DNA of 64,000 bases, taken from the NCBI GenBank assembly GCA_902560075.1, contig CACEKE010000003.1, positions 80,211 to 144,210 of the forward strand, read 5' to 3'. A program made the position numbers and the translations under genes. Source of the stretch: an uncultured Pelagibacteraceae bacterium. Its GTDB lineage: Bacteria > Pseudomonadota > Alphaproteobacteria > Pelagibacterales > Pelagibacteraceae. Position 1 is the stretch's first letter. Each line of letters opens with the position of its first letter. This document shows, piece by piece, positions 44,038 through 52,101 of this stretch. The notes under the pieces are model-generated. The model did not search any database. It worked only from the letters and a program-made list of their open reading frames with translations, and was not told where the DNA came from.

Positions 44038-44581
44038 CAATCTTATACTTGTTTATCAAACCTATTTGAAAAGCTGTAAATACAAAAGTTATAGGTAACA
44101 ATCCCCAGACTTTAAAATTAACCCAAAATTCCTCTGATTGAGTTCGCCATACGGCTTCGTTTAGAATAGCTAATCCAAAAAAGAAGTAAATCCATCTATT
44201 TGTTAAAATCTTCCAACCTTCATCTTTAAGCGGTAAAGATTTACCTAAAAATTTTTTTAAAAGTGGTTCAGATGAAAAATATTTTCCAAATATTAATACA
44301 AATCCAAATAAAATATTAACTACCGTGGGTTTAATATAAATAAATATAGGATTGTCAAAATAAATTGTTAATGCTCCAAAAAAAGTAATTAATATTCCTC
44401 CGATAAGGGGAATCATTGGAATTTTTTTTTCTAAGAACCAAATAATTACAACCGCTATCAATGTTGCAACTATAAATGGTGGTATGGCGACTTTAAGATC
44501 TTTACCGCTATTATAATAAATACTAAAGAAAACCAATAACGGACCAAAGTCTGTGACAAATTTGATTAAAGATTTATTCAC
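44027..44581 (-). CDS. yciB: Septation protein A / YciB family inner-membrane protein
   Basis: A 184-residue protein with five hydrophobic helices. KFVTDFGPLLVFFSIYYNSG at the N-terminus, LPLKDEGWKILTNRWIYFF (the conserved W and R), NEAVWRTQSEEFWVNFKVWG and the C-terminal FQIGLINKY are diagnostic. YciB is implicated in envelope maintenance and septation. The start is GTG at 44581. It diverges from hspQ across 77 bases. Confidence 0.93.
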   Translation of the reverse strand: MNKSLIKFVTDFGPLLVFFSIYYNSGKDLKVAIPPFIVATLIAVVIIWFLEKKIPMIPLIGGILITFFGALTIYFDNPIFIYIKPTVVNILFGFVLIFGKYFSSEPLLKKFLGKSLPLKDEGWKILTNRWIYFFFGLAILNEAVWRTQSEEFWVNFKVWGLLPITFVFTAFQIGLINKYKIDEN

Positions 44582-44658
44582 ACTTCATATTAACAGATTA
44601 AAAAAACAATCATATTTTTTTTTATTGATTTTTTTAAACAAATCCCCATACTAATATT

Positions 44659-44979
44659 GTGACTATTCAGAAAGCGAAATTTTCTATTGGTGATGTGGTA
44701 AAACACAGACATTTTGATTTCAGAGGCGTAATATATGATGTTGATTTTGAGTTTAATAATTCAGAGGAGTGGTATCAATCTATACCTAAAAATGTAAGAC
44801 CAAGAAAGGATCAACCATTTTATCATTTGCTAGCAGAAAACGATGAAATCACATACGAGGCTTATGTCTCAGAACAAAATCTGTTGGTAGATAACTCAGG
44901 TGAGCCTATAAAGCATCCTTTAATTAATGAAATATTCTCAGGTAAAAGAGGATCAAGTTATTTTAAACCCTCAAATTAA
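44659..44979 (+). CDS. hspQ: HspQ / YccV-like heat shock protein
   Basis: A 106-residue protein with a hemimethylated-DNA-binding (YccV) fold. FSIGDVVKHRHFDFRGVIYD, EEWYQSIPKNVRPRKDQPFY and HLLAENDEITYEAYVSEQNL are the signature. HspQ modulates Lon-type proteolysis in enterobacteria; in alphaproteobacteria the role is inferred. It starts with GTG at 44659. A 169-base non-coding region with a stem-loop follows. Confidence 0.93.
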   Translation: MTIQKAKFSIGDVVKHRHFDFRGVIYDVDFEFNNSEEWYQSIPKNVRPRKDQPFYHLLAENDEITYEAYVSEQNLLVDNSGEPIKHPLINEIFSGKRGSSYFKPSN

Positions 44980-45032
44980 AATAGGTCAATTTTTCAACAC
45001 ATTTAACTCAAAACTTAGACATATCTAACTAT

Positions 45033-45038
45033 TATAAT
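45033..45038 (+). promoter_or_regulatory. -10 box before the ccmC leader RNA
   Basis: A perfect TATAAT ends six bases before position 45045, the first base of the long stem-loop below. Transcription from this box would start the RNA exactly at the stem. TTAGAC at 45015 is too close to serve as a normal -35. Confidence 0.45.
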
Positions 45039-45044
45039 CTAATC

Positions 45045-45106
45045 ATTCTGGCCAAGGATACAAACTTTCTTCCTTATTTATCTCCCTCTGTGTTCTTGGT
45101 CAGAAT
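45045..45106 (+). ncRNA. Candidate structured RNA or ccmC 5' leader
   Basis: Fourteen-base-pair stem: arms 45045-45058 (ATTCTGGCCAAGGA) and 45093-45106 (TTCTTGGTCAGAAT), enclosing a 34-base pyrimidine-rich loop with CTTTCTTCC and CTCCCTCT. Two pairs are G-U in plus-strand RNA and would be A-C mismatches on the minus strand, which favours a plus-strand transcript. It lies in the largest gap of the window, 42 bases before ccmC, and follows a TATAAT at the right distance. No known family recognised; no terminator follows, so it may be part of the ccmC mRNA leader. Confidence 0.55.
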
Positions 45107-45148
45107 TATATATAGAAAATATTTTCATAATGATTATGTATCTTTTAA

Positions 45149-45844
45149 ATGAATATTTTTTATAAAATCAATAATCTAAGCTTTAAGGCTCAAAAATACG
45201 TTTTTTTTCTTTTTATAATAGTTTTTTCTATAGGTATTGTTGAAGCCCTAGTGCTATCACCTGCAGATTATAAACAAAGTGATAGCGTTAGAATAATGTA
45301 TGTTCACGTACCATCTGCATGGACATCAGTTGGTATATTTTCAGTGATAGCAATTTTATCTCTAGGTAACTTAATTTTTAAAAATAAATATTTCTTAACA
45401 ATTGCAAAAAGTTTAGCCCCGTCTGGTTTAATATTTAATATAATTGCTTTAGTTACAGGATCAATATGGGGCAGACCTACTTGGGGCACCTGGTGGGCGT
45501 GGGACGCAAGAATAACTTCTATGTTAGTACTGTGCATTTTTTATATTCTATACATTTTAAGTTGGAGGGTTTTTCAGAATAAAGAAAGTTTAAATAAAAT
45601 TACTTCTGCAATATCAATCTTGGGCTTGATAAATTTACCTATTATTAAATTTTCTGTAGAGTGGTGGACAACGCTTCATCAACCCGCTTCAATTACTTTA
45701 TCTGGATCTTCGATACATTCCTCAATGTTATTGCCATTATTTATAATGACTGCGGCATTTGTACTTTTTTCCGTTCTAATATTTTTGATGAAATATAATA
45801 CAGAACTGATAAAAATAAAAAATAAAGGTTTAGATAGAATATGA
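45149..45844 (+). CDS. ccmC: Haem exporter protein CcmC
   Basis: Six-helix inner-membrane protein that loads haem onto CcmE. VRIMYVHVPSAWTS holds the first periplasmic histidine, RPTWGTWWAWDARITS is the tryptophan-rich haem-binding signature, and VEWWTTLHQPAS holds the second histidine. The length of 231 residues is typical. It is first in the ccmCDEFGH operon and overlaps ccmD by four bases (ATGA). Confidence 0.97.
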   Translation: MNIFYKINNLSFKAQKYVFFLFIIVFSIGIVEALVLSPADYKQSDSVRIMYVHVPSAWTSVGIFSVIAILSLGNLIFKNKYFLTIAKSLAPSGLIFNIIALVTGSIWGRPTWGTWWAWDARITSMLVLCIFYILYILSWRVFQNKESLNKITSAISILGLINLPIIKFSVEWWTTLHQPASITLSGSSIHSSMLLPLFIMTAAFVLFSVLIFLMKYNTELIKIKNKGLDRI

Positions 45845-46074
45845 CATTTGAAATTATAACAATGAATGGATACGGTTTATACGTATGGTCATCTTTTATT
45901 TTTACTTTAATAAGCTTTTTTGCTCTATATCATGTAATAAAAATTCAATTAAAAAAAGAACAGGAAAAATTTAAATCTAAATACTTTGATTTAACTGAAG
46001 AAAAAACTGAGAGCGTTAAAAAACAGAAGACCTATAAAGAAATATTGGCTTTTACAAATATATCAAAAATTTAA
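45841..46074 (+). CDS. ccmD: CcmD-like haem exporter small subunit
   Basis: A 77-residue protein with one transmembrane helix in GYGLYVWSSFIFTLISFFAL, then a long charged tail. The aromatic MNGYGLYVWSS start and the place between ccmC and ccmE identify it. CcmD helps release holo-CcmE from CcmC. Its tail is longer than most CcmD proteins, which have about 50-70 residues. Confidence 0.88.
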   Translation: MTFEIITMNGYGLYVWSSFIFTLISFFALYHVIKIQLKKEQEKFKSKYFDLTEEKTESVKKQKTYKEILAFTNISKI

Positions 46075-46086
46075 TTTTAAAAATAT

Positions 46087-46506
46087 ATGTTTGGTAAAAA
46101 AGTAAAACTGAGAATTACTTTTTTATCTTTTGCTTTTGTTTCATTAATATTAATTGTATTTTTAATATTAAAATCATTAGAGGAGAATGTAGTCTACTTT
46201 AAGTCTCCAACAGAAATTAAAAATTTATCTGAATTAACAAATAAAAAAGTTCGAGTTGGAGGTATGGTTAAAAAAAACTCATTAGAGGTAAATGCTAAAG
46301 AAATCAGTTTCGTAATAACCGATTTCAAAAATGAGATAAAAGTAACTTATTCTGGAATAGTTCCCAATCTTTTTGAGGAGGAGAAAGGCGTAGTGGCTGA
46401 AGGTTTTATTCAAGATAGAAAGTTCTTTGTTGCAAAAAAAATTTTAGCTAAGCATGACGAAAATTATATGCCTCCCGAAGTTAAAAAGGCATTAGAAAAT
46501 AACTAA
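46087..46506 (+). CDS. ccmE: Cytochrome c maturation haem chaperone CcmE
   Basis: Periplasmic haem chaperone anchored by an N-terminal helix (residues 9-29). [36 protein letters not shown] (given as [17 protein letters not shown]) and VAEGFI form the OB-fold barrel. His123 in [10 protein letters not shown] binds haem covalently and Tyr127 ligates the iron. The 139-residue length is normal. Its stop shares a base with the ccmF start (TAATG). Confidence 0.96.
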   Translation: MFGKKVKLRITFLSFAFVSLILIVFLILKSLEENVVYFKSPTEIKNLSELTNKKVRVGGMVKKNSLEVNAKEISFVITDFKNEIKVTYSGIVPNLFEEEKGVVAEGFIQDRKFFVAKKILAKHDENYMPPEVKKALENN

Positions 46507-48374
46507 TGATTAACCAACTAGGTTATTATTCTTTGGTATTTTGTGTTATATTTTCTTTATTTATAATTACAAAGTCAACAAGAGCAATCATTTCTAAAAA
46601 TTCAAAATTTGATGGCATTTATTATAATTTAGTATTTTTACAACTTTTTCTAGTTTTATTTAGTTTTTTTTGTCTAGTTTTTAATTTTATAGTTTCAGAC
46701 TTTAGCAATGTAACCGTTTATAATAATTCTCATACTTCTAAACCATTATTTTATAAAATATCTGGTGTTTGGGGAAATCACGAAGGAAGCTTGTTACTTT
46801 GGTTGCTTGTATTAATATTATTTTTATTTTTATTTATTCTGAATTCTAAAAAATCTGAAAATGGTTACAAATTATTAACAATAGTGTTTCAAGAAGTAAT
46901 CATATTAGGATTTTTGCTTTTTATAATCTTTACCTCAAATCCTTTTGAGTATTTATTTCCAACCCCAACAGAGGGTCTTGGACTTAACCCAATTTTACAA
47001 GATCCTGCGTTAGCCATTCACCCTCCTATTTTATATTTAGGATACGTTGGTACTTCATTAGTATTTTCTTCATCTTTAGCTGCCACTGTGAACAAAAGTA
47101 TTAATTCTGATTGGGCAAAACATATAAAGAAATGGATATTTGCATCGTGGATATTTCTAACACTCGGCATAATGCTAGGTTCAATATGGGCTTATTACGA
47201 ACTTGGTTGGGGAGGATTTTGGTTTTGGGACCCTGTAGAAAATGTCTCTTTAATGCCTTGGTTATGTTTAACAGCGTTATTACACTCAGTTTTAGTTTTA
47301 GAAAAAAGGAATTCATTGAAAAACTGGACAGTCATACTTTCTATCGCAACTTTTGCATTAAGTATGAGCGGAACCTTTCTAGTGAGATCGGGGATTTTAA
47401 ACTCTATACACACATTCGCTAATGATCCCTCTAGAGGACTATTCATATTAATTTTTTTATTTATATTAATTTTATTAGCAATAATTATTTACTTTTCATT
47501 TGAAATTAAAAATCCAAATCCATCTAATAATTTTTTTTGGCTCAGTAAAGAAACTGCAGTTTTAATTAATAATTGGTTTATGATGTATTTTTTATCTGTG
47601 GTGTTAATTGGAACATTGTATCCAATTTTTTTAGAGGTAATTAGTAATGAAAAAATTTCAGTAGGCGCTCCATTTTATCATAAATTAATGGTTCCTTTTT
47701 TGATACCTTTTTTTATTTTCATGTCTATTGGTCCTAGATTAAAATGGATTAAGGATAAGTTTACAAAAATAAATTACTATCAAATTTTAATACTTATTTT
47801 ATCATTAATCATATCTTACCTAATAGTTGAATATTCTGGTGTTAAATATCTTTTTTCAACTATATTAATTTCAACTTCAATTTTTTTATTTTATAGCAGT
47901 GCGAGTGATCTTGTTAAAAAAAATATTCAGTTCCCTCAAAAAATTTCTCATTTTGCATTTAGCTTACTTATAATAAGTATTTTGGTTAATGGAATTTATT
48001 CAAAAGAGATTAATTCAAATATGAAAGTAGGTGATAATCTTACTTTCATGAATAAAAAAATTGAATTTAAAAGTATAAATTTTGAAAAACAGGATAACTA
48101 TAATTTGTTGAGAGGATATTTTGAGATTACTGAAGAGGGAAAGATACCGATAAATTTTCAGCCAGAAATAAGAATATACGACCAACCCGTAATATCTACT
48201 AGTGAAGCAGATATTAAGACAAATTTATTGAATGATAACTTTATTGTATTTAGTTTGCTAAAAGAGGGAGAGGTGTTTAACGTAAGATATCAACAAAAAC
48301 CCTTCATGATCTGGATTTGGATATCACTTATCATGTTAGCATTCGGAGGTAGTTTAGCTTTAATTAAAAAATGA
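46506..48374 (+). CDS. ccmF: Cytochrome c haem lyase subunit CcmF
   Basis: Large multi-helix protein of 622 residues that ligates haem to apocytochrome c. VWGNHEGSLLLWLLVL, NPILQDPALAIHPPILYLGY, WAYYELGWGGFWFWDPVENV (the WWD signature), LTALLHSVLV and GTFLVRSGILNSIHTFA with the second histidine are all present. A periplasmic domain precedes the last helix. Four bases of overlap with ccmG. Confidence 0.97.
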   Translation: MINQLGYYSLVFCVIFSLFIITKSTRAIISKNSKFDGIYYNLVFLQLFLVLFSFFCLVFNFIVSDFSNVTVYNNSHTSKPLFYKISGVWGNHEGSLLLWLLVLILFLFLFILNSKKSENGYKLLTIVFQEVIILGFLLFIIFTSNPFEYLFPTPTEGLGLNPILQDPALAIHPPILYLGYVGTSLVFSSSLAATVNKSINSDWAKHIKKWIFASWIFLTLGIMLGSIWAYYELGWGGFWFWDPVENVSLMPWLCLTALLHSVLVLEKRNSLKNWTVILSIATFALSMSGTFLVRSGILNSIHTFANDPSRGLFILIFLFILILLAIIIYFSFEIKNPNPSNNFFWLSKETAVLINNWFMMYFLSVVLIGTLYPIFLEVISNEKISVGAPFYHKLMVPFLIPFFIFMSIGPRLKWIKDKFTKINYYQILILILSLIISYLIVEYSGVKYLFSTILISTSIFLFYSSASDLVKKNIQFPQKISHFAFSLLIISILVNGIYSKEINSNMKVGDNLTFMNKKIEFKSINFEKQDNYNLLRGYFEITEEGKIPINFQPEIRIYDQPVISTSEADIKTNLLNDNFIVFSLLKEGEVFNVRYQQKPFMIWIWISLIMLAFGGSLALIKK

Positions 48375-48901
48375 AATTTAAAAAATTAAATTTAGTTTTA
48401 ATATTATTAATAACAATTTTAGTTTTTTTTGCTTTGTATTTAGGTATGAAAAAACAAAACTTGTATACCACTGATCATATCGTAAATAAGAAAATGCCTA
48501 ACTTAATAAGTACGGAACTTTTTACTGGAGAGGAAATGAATTTAAGTGAATTAGTTGCAAAAGAAAAATTTACAATTTTAAACATATGGGCATCTTGGTG
48601 TGCACCTTGTAGGTCAGAACATAAACATCTAATTACTCTTTCCTCTAATAACAACTCAAAAATAGTTGGTTTAAATTATAAGGATAAGATTGAAAATGCT
48701 AAATCTTTCATATCAGAATTAGGTAATCCATATGATCATATATTATTAGATAAAAAAGGTTTTATCTCAATAGATATAGGTGCATATGGTGTTCCAGAGA
48801 CATATGTAATTGATAACACAAATAATAAAATTATAAAAAAATATCTTGGACCTATTGATGAGTTTATTTTAGAAGAAATTATAAATATATTAAACTCATG
48901 A
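48371..48901 (+). CDS. ccmG: Thiol:disulfide interchange protein CcmG/DsbE
   Basis: Membrane-anchored periplasmic thioredoxin that keeps the CXXCH cysteines of apocytochrome c reduced. An N-terminal helix covers residues 8-25. WASWCAPCRSEH carries Cys77 and Cys80; GVPETYVIDN contains the cis-proline; VGLNYKDKIENA is the CcmG-specific loop. The 176-residue length is usual. It overlaps ccmF and ccmH by four bases each. Confidence 0.96.
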   Translation: MKFKKLNLVLILLITILVFFALYLGMKKQNLYTTDHIVNKKMPNLISTELFTGEEMNLSELVAKEKFTILNIWASWCAPCRSEHKHLITLSSNNNSKIVGLNYKDKIENAKSFISELGNPYDHILLDKKGFISIDIGAYGVPETYVIDNTNNKIIKKYLGPIDEFILEEIINILNS

Positions 48902-49284
48902 AAAAAATTTTTACATTAATAACCTTTTCCTTTTTACTTTTAATACTAATTAATAATTCAGTTTTAGCTGATAATAATATTAGTAAAGTTGACTCAATTT
49001 CAAAAAATTTAAGATGTTTAATCTGCCAAGGTCAATCTGTGTATGACTCACAATCTGAATTTGCGATAAGTGTTAAAGATCTAATTAAAAAAAAAATTGA
49101 AGAGGGTAATTCAGACAATGATATTTATGAATATTTGAAAAATAAATATGGTGATTGGATAATGTATGAACCTGAATTAGACAAAAAAACACTTCTTCTT
49201 TGGATATTACCGTTGATTTTGTTTGTTTTTGGAGGTCTATTAATATTCAAAAAAGCATTTATAAATTATAATAAAAATGTTTAA
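48898..49284 (+). CDS. ccmH: Cytochrome c-type biogenesis protein CcmH (CcmL type)
   Basis: Periplasmic thiol oxidoreductase with a three-helix bundle, 128 residues. A signal peptide precedes NLRCLICQGQSVYDSQSEFA, where Cys40 and Cys43 form the reactive pair; KYGDWIMYEPELDKKTLLLW leads into the C-terminal helix. It lacks the TPR (CcmI) half seen in fused versions, and no ccmI gene follows. It overlaps the PagL-like gene by eight bases. Confidence 0.95.
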   Translation: MKKIFTLITFSFLLLILINNSVLADNNISKVDSISKNLRCLICQGQSVYDSQSEFAISVKDLIKKKIEEGNSDNDIYEYLKNKYGDWIMYEPELDKKTLLLWILPLILFVFGGLLIFKKAFINYNKNV

Positions 49285-49786
49285 ATTTTTAAAAATATTT
49301 GCACTTTATTTTTTTCTTTCTTTGCCTGCATATGGTGAAGAGCAGAATAAATTTGAAAGTGAACATCAGTGGAATTTTTATTCCGGAATGTTTGATTTCA
49401 GTGATGATGGTGCAAAATCTACTTTATTTGGAATTCAACATCAAAATGAAAATCTTCTACGAGATAGTTTTCTAGGGACTCTTTCTCCTGTTACAGGTTT
49501 TATGCTAACAGCTGATAATGCAACTTATTTCTATACTGGTATACAAGCTGAATATAAACTTGGTTTTGTAAACTTTGTACCGAGTTTTACCCCTGGTTTA
49601 TATGGCGAAGGTGATGGAAAAGATTTGGGACACCTGATCGAATTTAAGAGCGAAGTACAATTATCCTTAGATTTATTTAAAAATTCTCAACTGGGCCTAT
49701 CTTATAACCATATTTCTAATGCAAGTCTTGGAGATAAAAATCCTGGGGCAAATAGTTATATGTTCAATTTTCTTCAAAAGTTCTAA
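49277..49786 (+). CDS. PagL-like outer-membrane acyloxyacyl hydrolase
   Basis: A 169-residue exported beta-barrel candidate with a signal peptide (residues 1-20). The terminal YNHISNASLGDKNPG block resembles the lipid A 3-O-deacylase motif, with His145 and Ser147 in the catalytic positions. The family glutamate expected 14 residues after the histidine is Asn159 here, so activity is doubtful. The protein ends in Phe like an outer-membrane barrel. It overlaps ccmH by eight bases although it has no obvious link to cytochromes. Confidence 0.75.
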   Translation: MFKFLKIFALYFFLSLPAYGEEQNKFESEHQWNFYSGMFDFSDDGAKSTLFGIQHQNENLLRDSFLGTLSPVTGFMLTADNATYFYTGIQAEYKLGFVNFVPSFTPGLYGEGDGKDLGHLIEFKSEVQLSLDLFKNSQLGLSYNHISNASLGDKNPGANSYMFNFLQKF

Positions 49787-49795
49787 AGAAACGTT

Positions 49796-50944
49796 ATGAG
49801 TTTAAAAAATTGTCATAACTTTCAAGATTTTAGGAATCTTGCAAAAAGAAAATTACCATCACCAATATTTCACTATATTGATGGAGCAGCGGATGATGAA
49901 ATAACATATAACAGAAATACTTCTGCATTTAATGATGTAGATTTAGTGCCAAATGTTTTGAGAGGAGTTGAAAGTGTTGACTTGTCGACAACTATATTTG
50001 GCAAAAAATTAGATTTACCTTTTTACTGTTCACCAACAGCATTACAGAGACTTTTTCATTATGATGGAGAAAGGGCAGTTGGAAAAGCCGCTCAAAAATT
50101 TAATACAATGTTTGGTGTATCTGCACTAGCAACAGTCAGTGTTGAGGAAATATCCTCACTAATTGATACTCCTAAAATGTTTCAGTTTTATTTCCACAAA
50201 GATAGAGGTTTAAACGACTCGTGTTTAGAGAGAGCTAAAGCAGCTAAATTTGATGTAATGGCACTTACAGTTGACACTATAACAGGAGGCAATAGAGAAA
50301 GAGATTTAAGAACAGGTTTCACATCTCCACCAAAATTGACGTTAGCTAGCTTATTTAGTTTCGCAACAAAACCAATGTGGGGAATTAATTACTTAACAAA
50401 AGGTAAATTTGAGTTACCGCACTTGCAAGATTATGTTGAGGAAGGAACAAGCACAAATACCTCAATAGGAAATTATTTTTCAACAATGTTAGATCAATCT
50501 ATGAATTGGAATGATGCTGAAAAATTATGTTCTCAGTGGGGAGGTCATTTTGCTTTAAAGGGAATTATGAGTGTAGAAGATGCTAAAAGAGCAGTAGATA
50601 TTGGTTGTACAGGTATTATGGTATCAAATCATGGCGGAAGACAACTTGATGGATCTAGATCTCCATTTGATCAATTAGCAGAAATTGTAGATGCTGTTGG
50701 TGATAAGCTAGACGTTATTTGTGAAGGTGGGTTTCAAAGAGGGACACATATGCTCAAAGCATTATCGCTGGGTGCGAAAGCCTGTGCTGGAGGAAGATTA
50801 TATCTTTATGCTCTAGCTGCTGCTGGTCAAGCAGGTGTTGAAAGAGCATTGGGTCAATATAAATCTGAATTAGAAAGAGATATGAAATTAATGGGTTGCA
50901 CTAAAATTAGCGACCTAAGTAGAAAAAATCTTAGATTTAGATAG
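49796..50944 (+). CDS. FMN-dependent alpha-hydroxy acid dehydrogenase (LldD-like), copy 1
   Basis: Oxidises an L-2-hydroxy acid such as lactate or glycolate to the 2-keto acid. The N-terminal DFRNLAKRKLPSPIFHYIDG, DLVPNVLRGVESVDLSTT (as VPNVLRGVESVDLSTT), LTVDTITGGNRERDLRTGFT and the active site MVSNHGGRQLDGSRSPFD with catalytic His and Arg are complete. CEGGFQRGTHMLKALSLGAKA binds the FMN phosphate. It is 382 residues. A second copy with similar sequence begins two bases downstream. Substrate cannot be read from sequence. Confidence 0.92.
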   Translation: MSLKNCHNFQDFRNLAKRKLPSPIFHYIDGAADDEITYNRNTSAFNDVDLVPNVLRGVESVDLSTTIFGKKLDLPFYCSPTALQRLFHYDGERAVGKAAQKFNTMFGVSALATVSVEEISSLIDTPKMFQFYFHKDRGLNDSCLERAKAAKFDVMALTVDTITGGNRERDLRTGFTSPPKLTLASLFSFATKPMWGINYLTKGKFELPHLQDYVEEGTSTNTSIGNYFSTMLDQSMNWNDAEKLCSQWGGHFALKGIMSVEDAKRAVDIGCTGIMVSNHGGRQLDGSRSPFDQLAEIVDAVGDKLDVICEGGFQRGTHMLKALSLGAKACAGGRLYLYALAAAGQAGVERALGQYKSELERDMKLMGCTKISDLSRKNLRFR

Positions 50945-50946
50945 TA

Positions 50947-52098
50947 ATGAACCTAAATGACTGTCTAAATTTTAATGATTTTAGGAAATTAGCTAAAAAA
51001 AAATTACCTGCACCAATCTTTCATTACATAGACGGTGGCTCAGACGATGAGAGAACTTTAAACAGAAATACAGAAGCATTTGATGATTGTGATTTAGTTC
51101 CAAAAATTTTAGCAAATGTTGGTAAGCCAGATTTATCAACTACTGTTTTTGGTAGAAAAATAAGTATGCCAATTTTTTTATCCCCTGCTGCTATGCAGAG
51201 ATTATATCATCCAGAGGGCGACAAGGCATCAGCAAGAGCAGCGGAAAAGTTTAATACATTTTATAGCATGTCAACCATGTCTAATAATTCCATTGAGCAA
51301 ATTGCGAATTTGTCTAGTGGTCCTAAGTTATTTCAATTGTACATACACAAAGATCAATCGATAACAGATGATTTGATAGACAGATGTAAAAGAGCAAATT
51401 TTGATGGACTTTGCCTTACTGTAGATACTATTGTTGCAGGAAACCGAGAAAGAGACCATAGGACAGGATTTACCACTCCTCCAAAGTTAACTTTAAAAAG
51501 TTTATTTAGTTTCGCAATTAAACCAAAGTGGGTTTTTGATTATCTTACAAACGAAAAATTTGAGCTATCTAATGTAAAAAATAAAACTGATAAAGGTACA
51601 AACATAACTAAGTCTGTTATTGAATATATAAATGAACAATATGATCCTGGAATGAATTGGAGTGACGCTGAATATGTTGTTAAAAGATGGGACAAGCCTT
51701 TTGCAATAAAAGGAGTAATGAGTGTTGAGGATGCTAAAAGAGCGGTTGATATTGGATGTACTGCAATAATGATTTCTAATCATGGCGGAAGACAGTTAGA
51801 TGGTTCAAGATCACCGTTTGATCAAATAAAATTAATTTCAGATGCAGTTGGCGATAAAGTTGATATAATTTTAGATGGTGGCGTAAGAAGAGGCACTCAT
51901 GTATTAAAAGCAATTGCTGCAGGAGCAAAAGCTTGTAGTTTTGGTAAGGCATTTTTGTTTAGTTTAAGTGCTGGCGGTCAAAAAGGAGTTGAAAAGCTGC
52001 TACAAAATATGCATGATGAAATCCAGAGAAATATGATATTGATGGGTTGTAAAAATTTAAAAGATCTAAACTATTCAAGATTAATTTTTAGGAGGTAA
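50947..52098 (+). CDS. FMN-dependent alpha-hydroxy acid dehydrogenase (LldD-like), copy 2
   Basis: Tandem paralogue of the preceding gene, same length class (383 residues). FRKLAKKKLPAPIFHYIDGG, CLTVDTIVAGNRERDHRTGF, MISNHGGRQLDGSRSPFDQI and LDGGVRRGTHVLKAIAAGAK are conserved. Differences cluster in the substrate region (FLSPAAMQRLYHPEGD against YCSPTALQRLFHYDGE) and in the last FMN contact (FGKAF instead of GGRLY). The pair probably arose by duplication and may cover different 2-hydroxy acids or form a heteromer. Confidence 0.92.
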   Translation: MNLNDCLNFNDFRKLAKKKLPAPIFHYIDGGSDDERTLNRNTEAFDDCDLVPKILANVGKPDLSTTVFGRKISMPIFLSPAAMQRLYHPEGDKASARAAEKFNTFYSMSTMSNNSIEQIANLSSGPKLFQLYIHKDQSITDDLIDRCKRANFDGLCLTVDTIVAGNRERDHRTGFTTPPKLTLKSLFSFAIKPKWVFDYLTNEKFELSNVKNKTDKGTNITKSVIEYINEQYDPGMNWSDAEYVVKRWDKPFAIKGVMSVEDAKRAVDIGCTAIMISNHGGRQLDGSRSPFDQIKLISDAVGDKVDIILDGGVRRGTHVLKAIAAGAKACSFGKAFLFSLSAGGQKGVEKLLQNMHDEIQRNMILMGCKNLKDLNYSRLIFRR

Positions 52099-52101
52099 AA
52101 A

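Noticed and set aside
44980..45148. SRP RNA, 6S RNA or a known riboswitch in the hspQ-ccmC gap
   Set aside because: The conserved GGAAGC/AGCA SRP loop and glycine or SAM riboswitch cores are not visible, and 62 bases is too short for 6S RNA; kept as an unclassified structured RNA.
49796..52098. Tandem LldD-like genes as a recent duplication or assembly artefact
   Set aside because: The copies differ at many residues throughout, so they are old paralogues rather than a repeated assembly segment.
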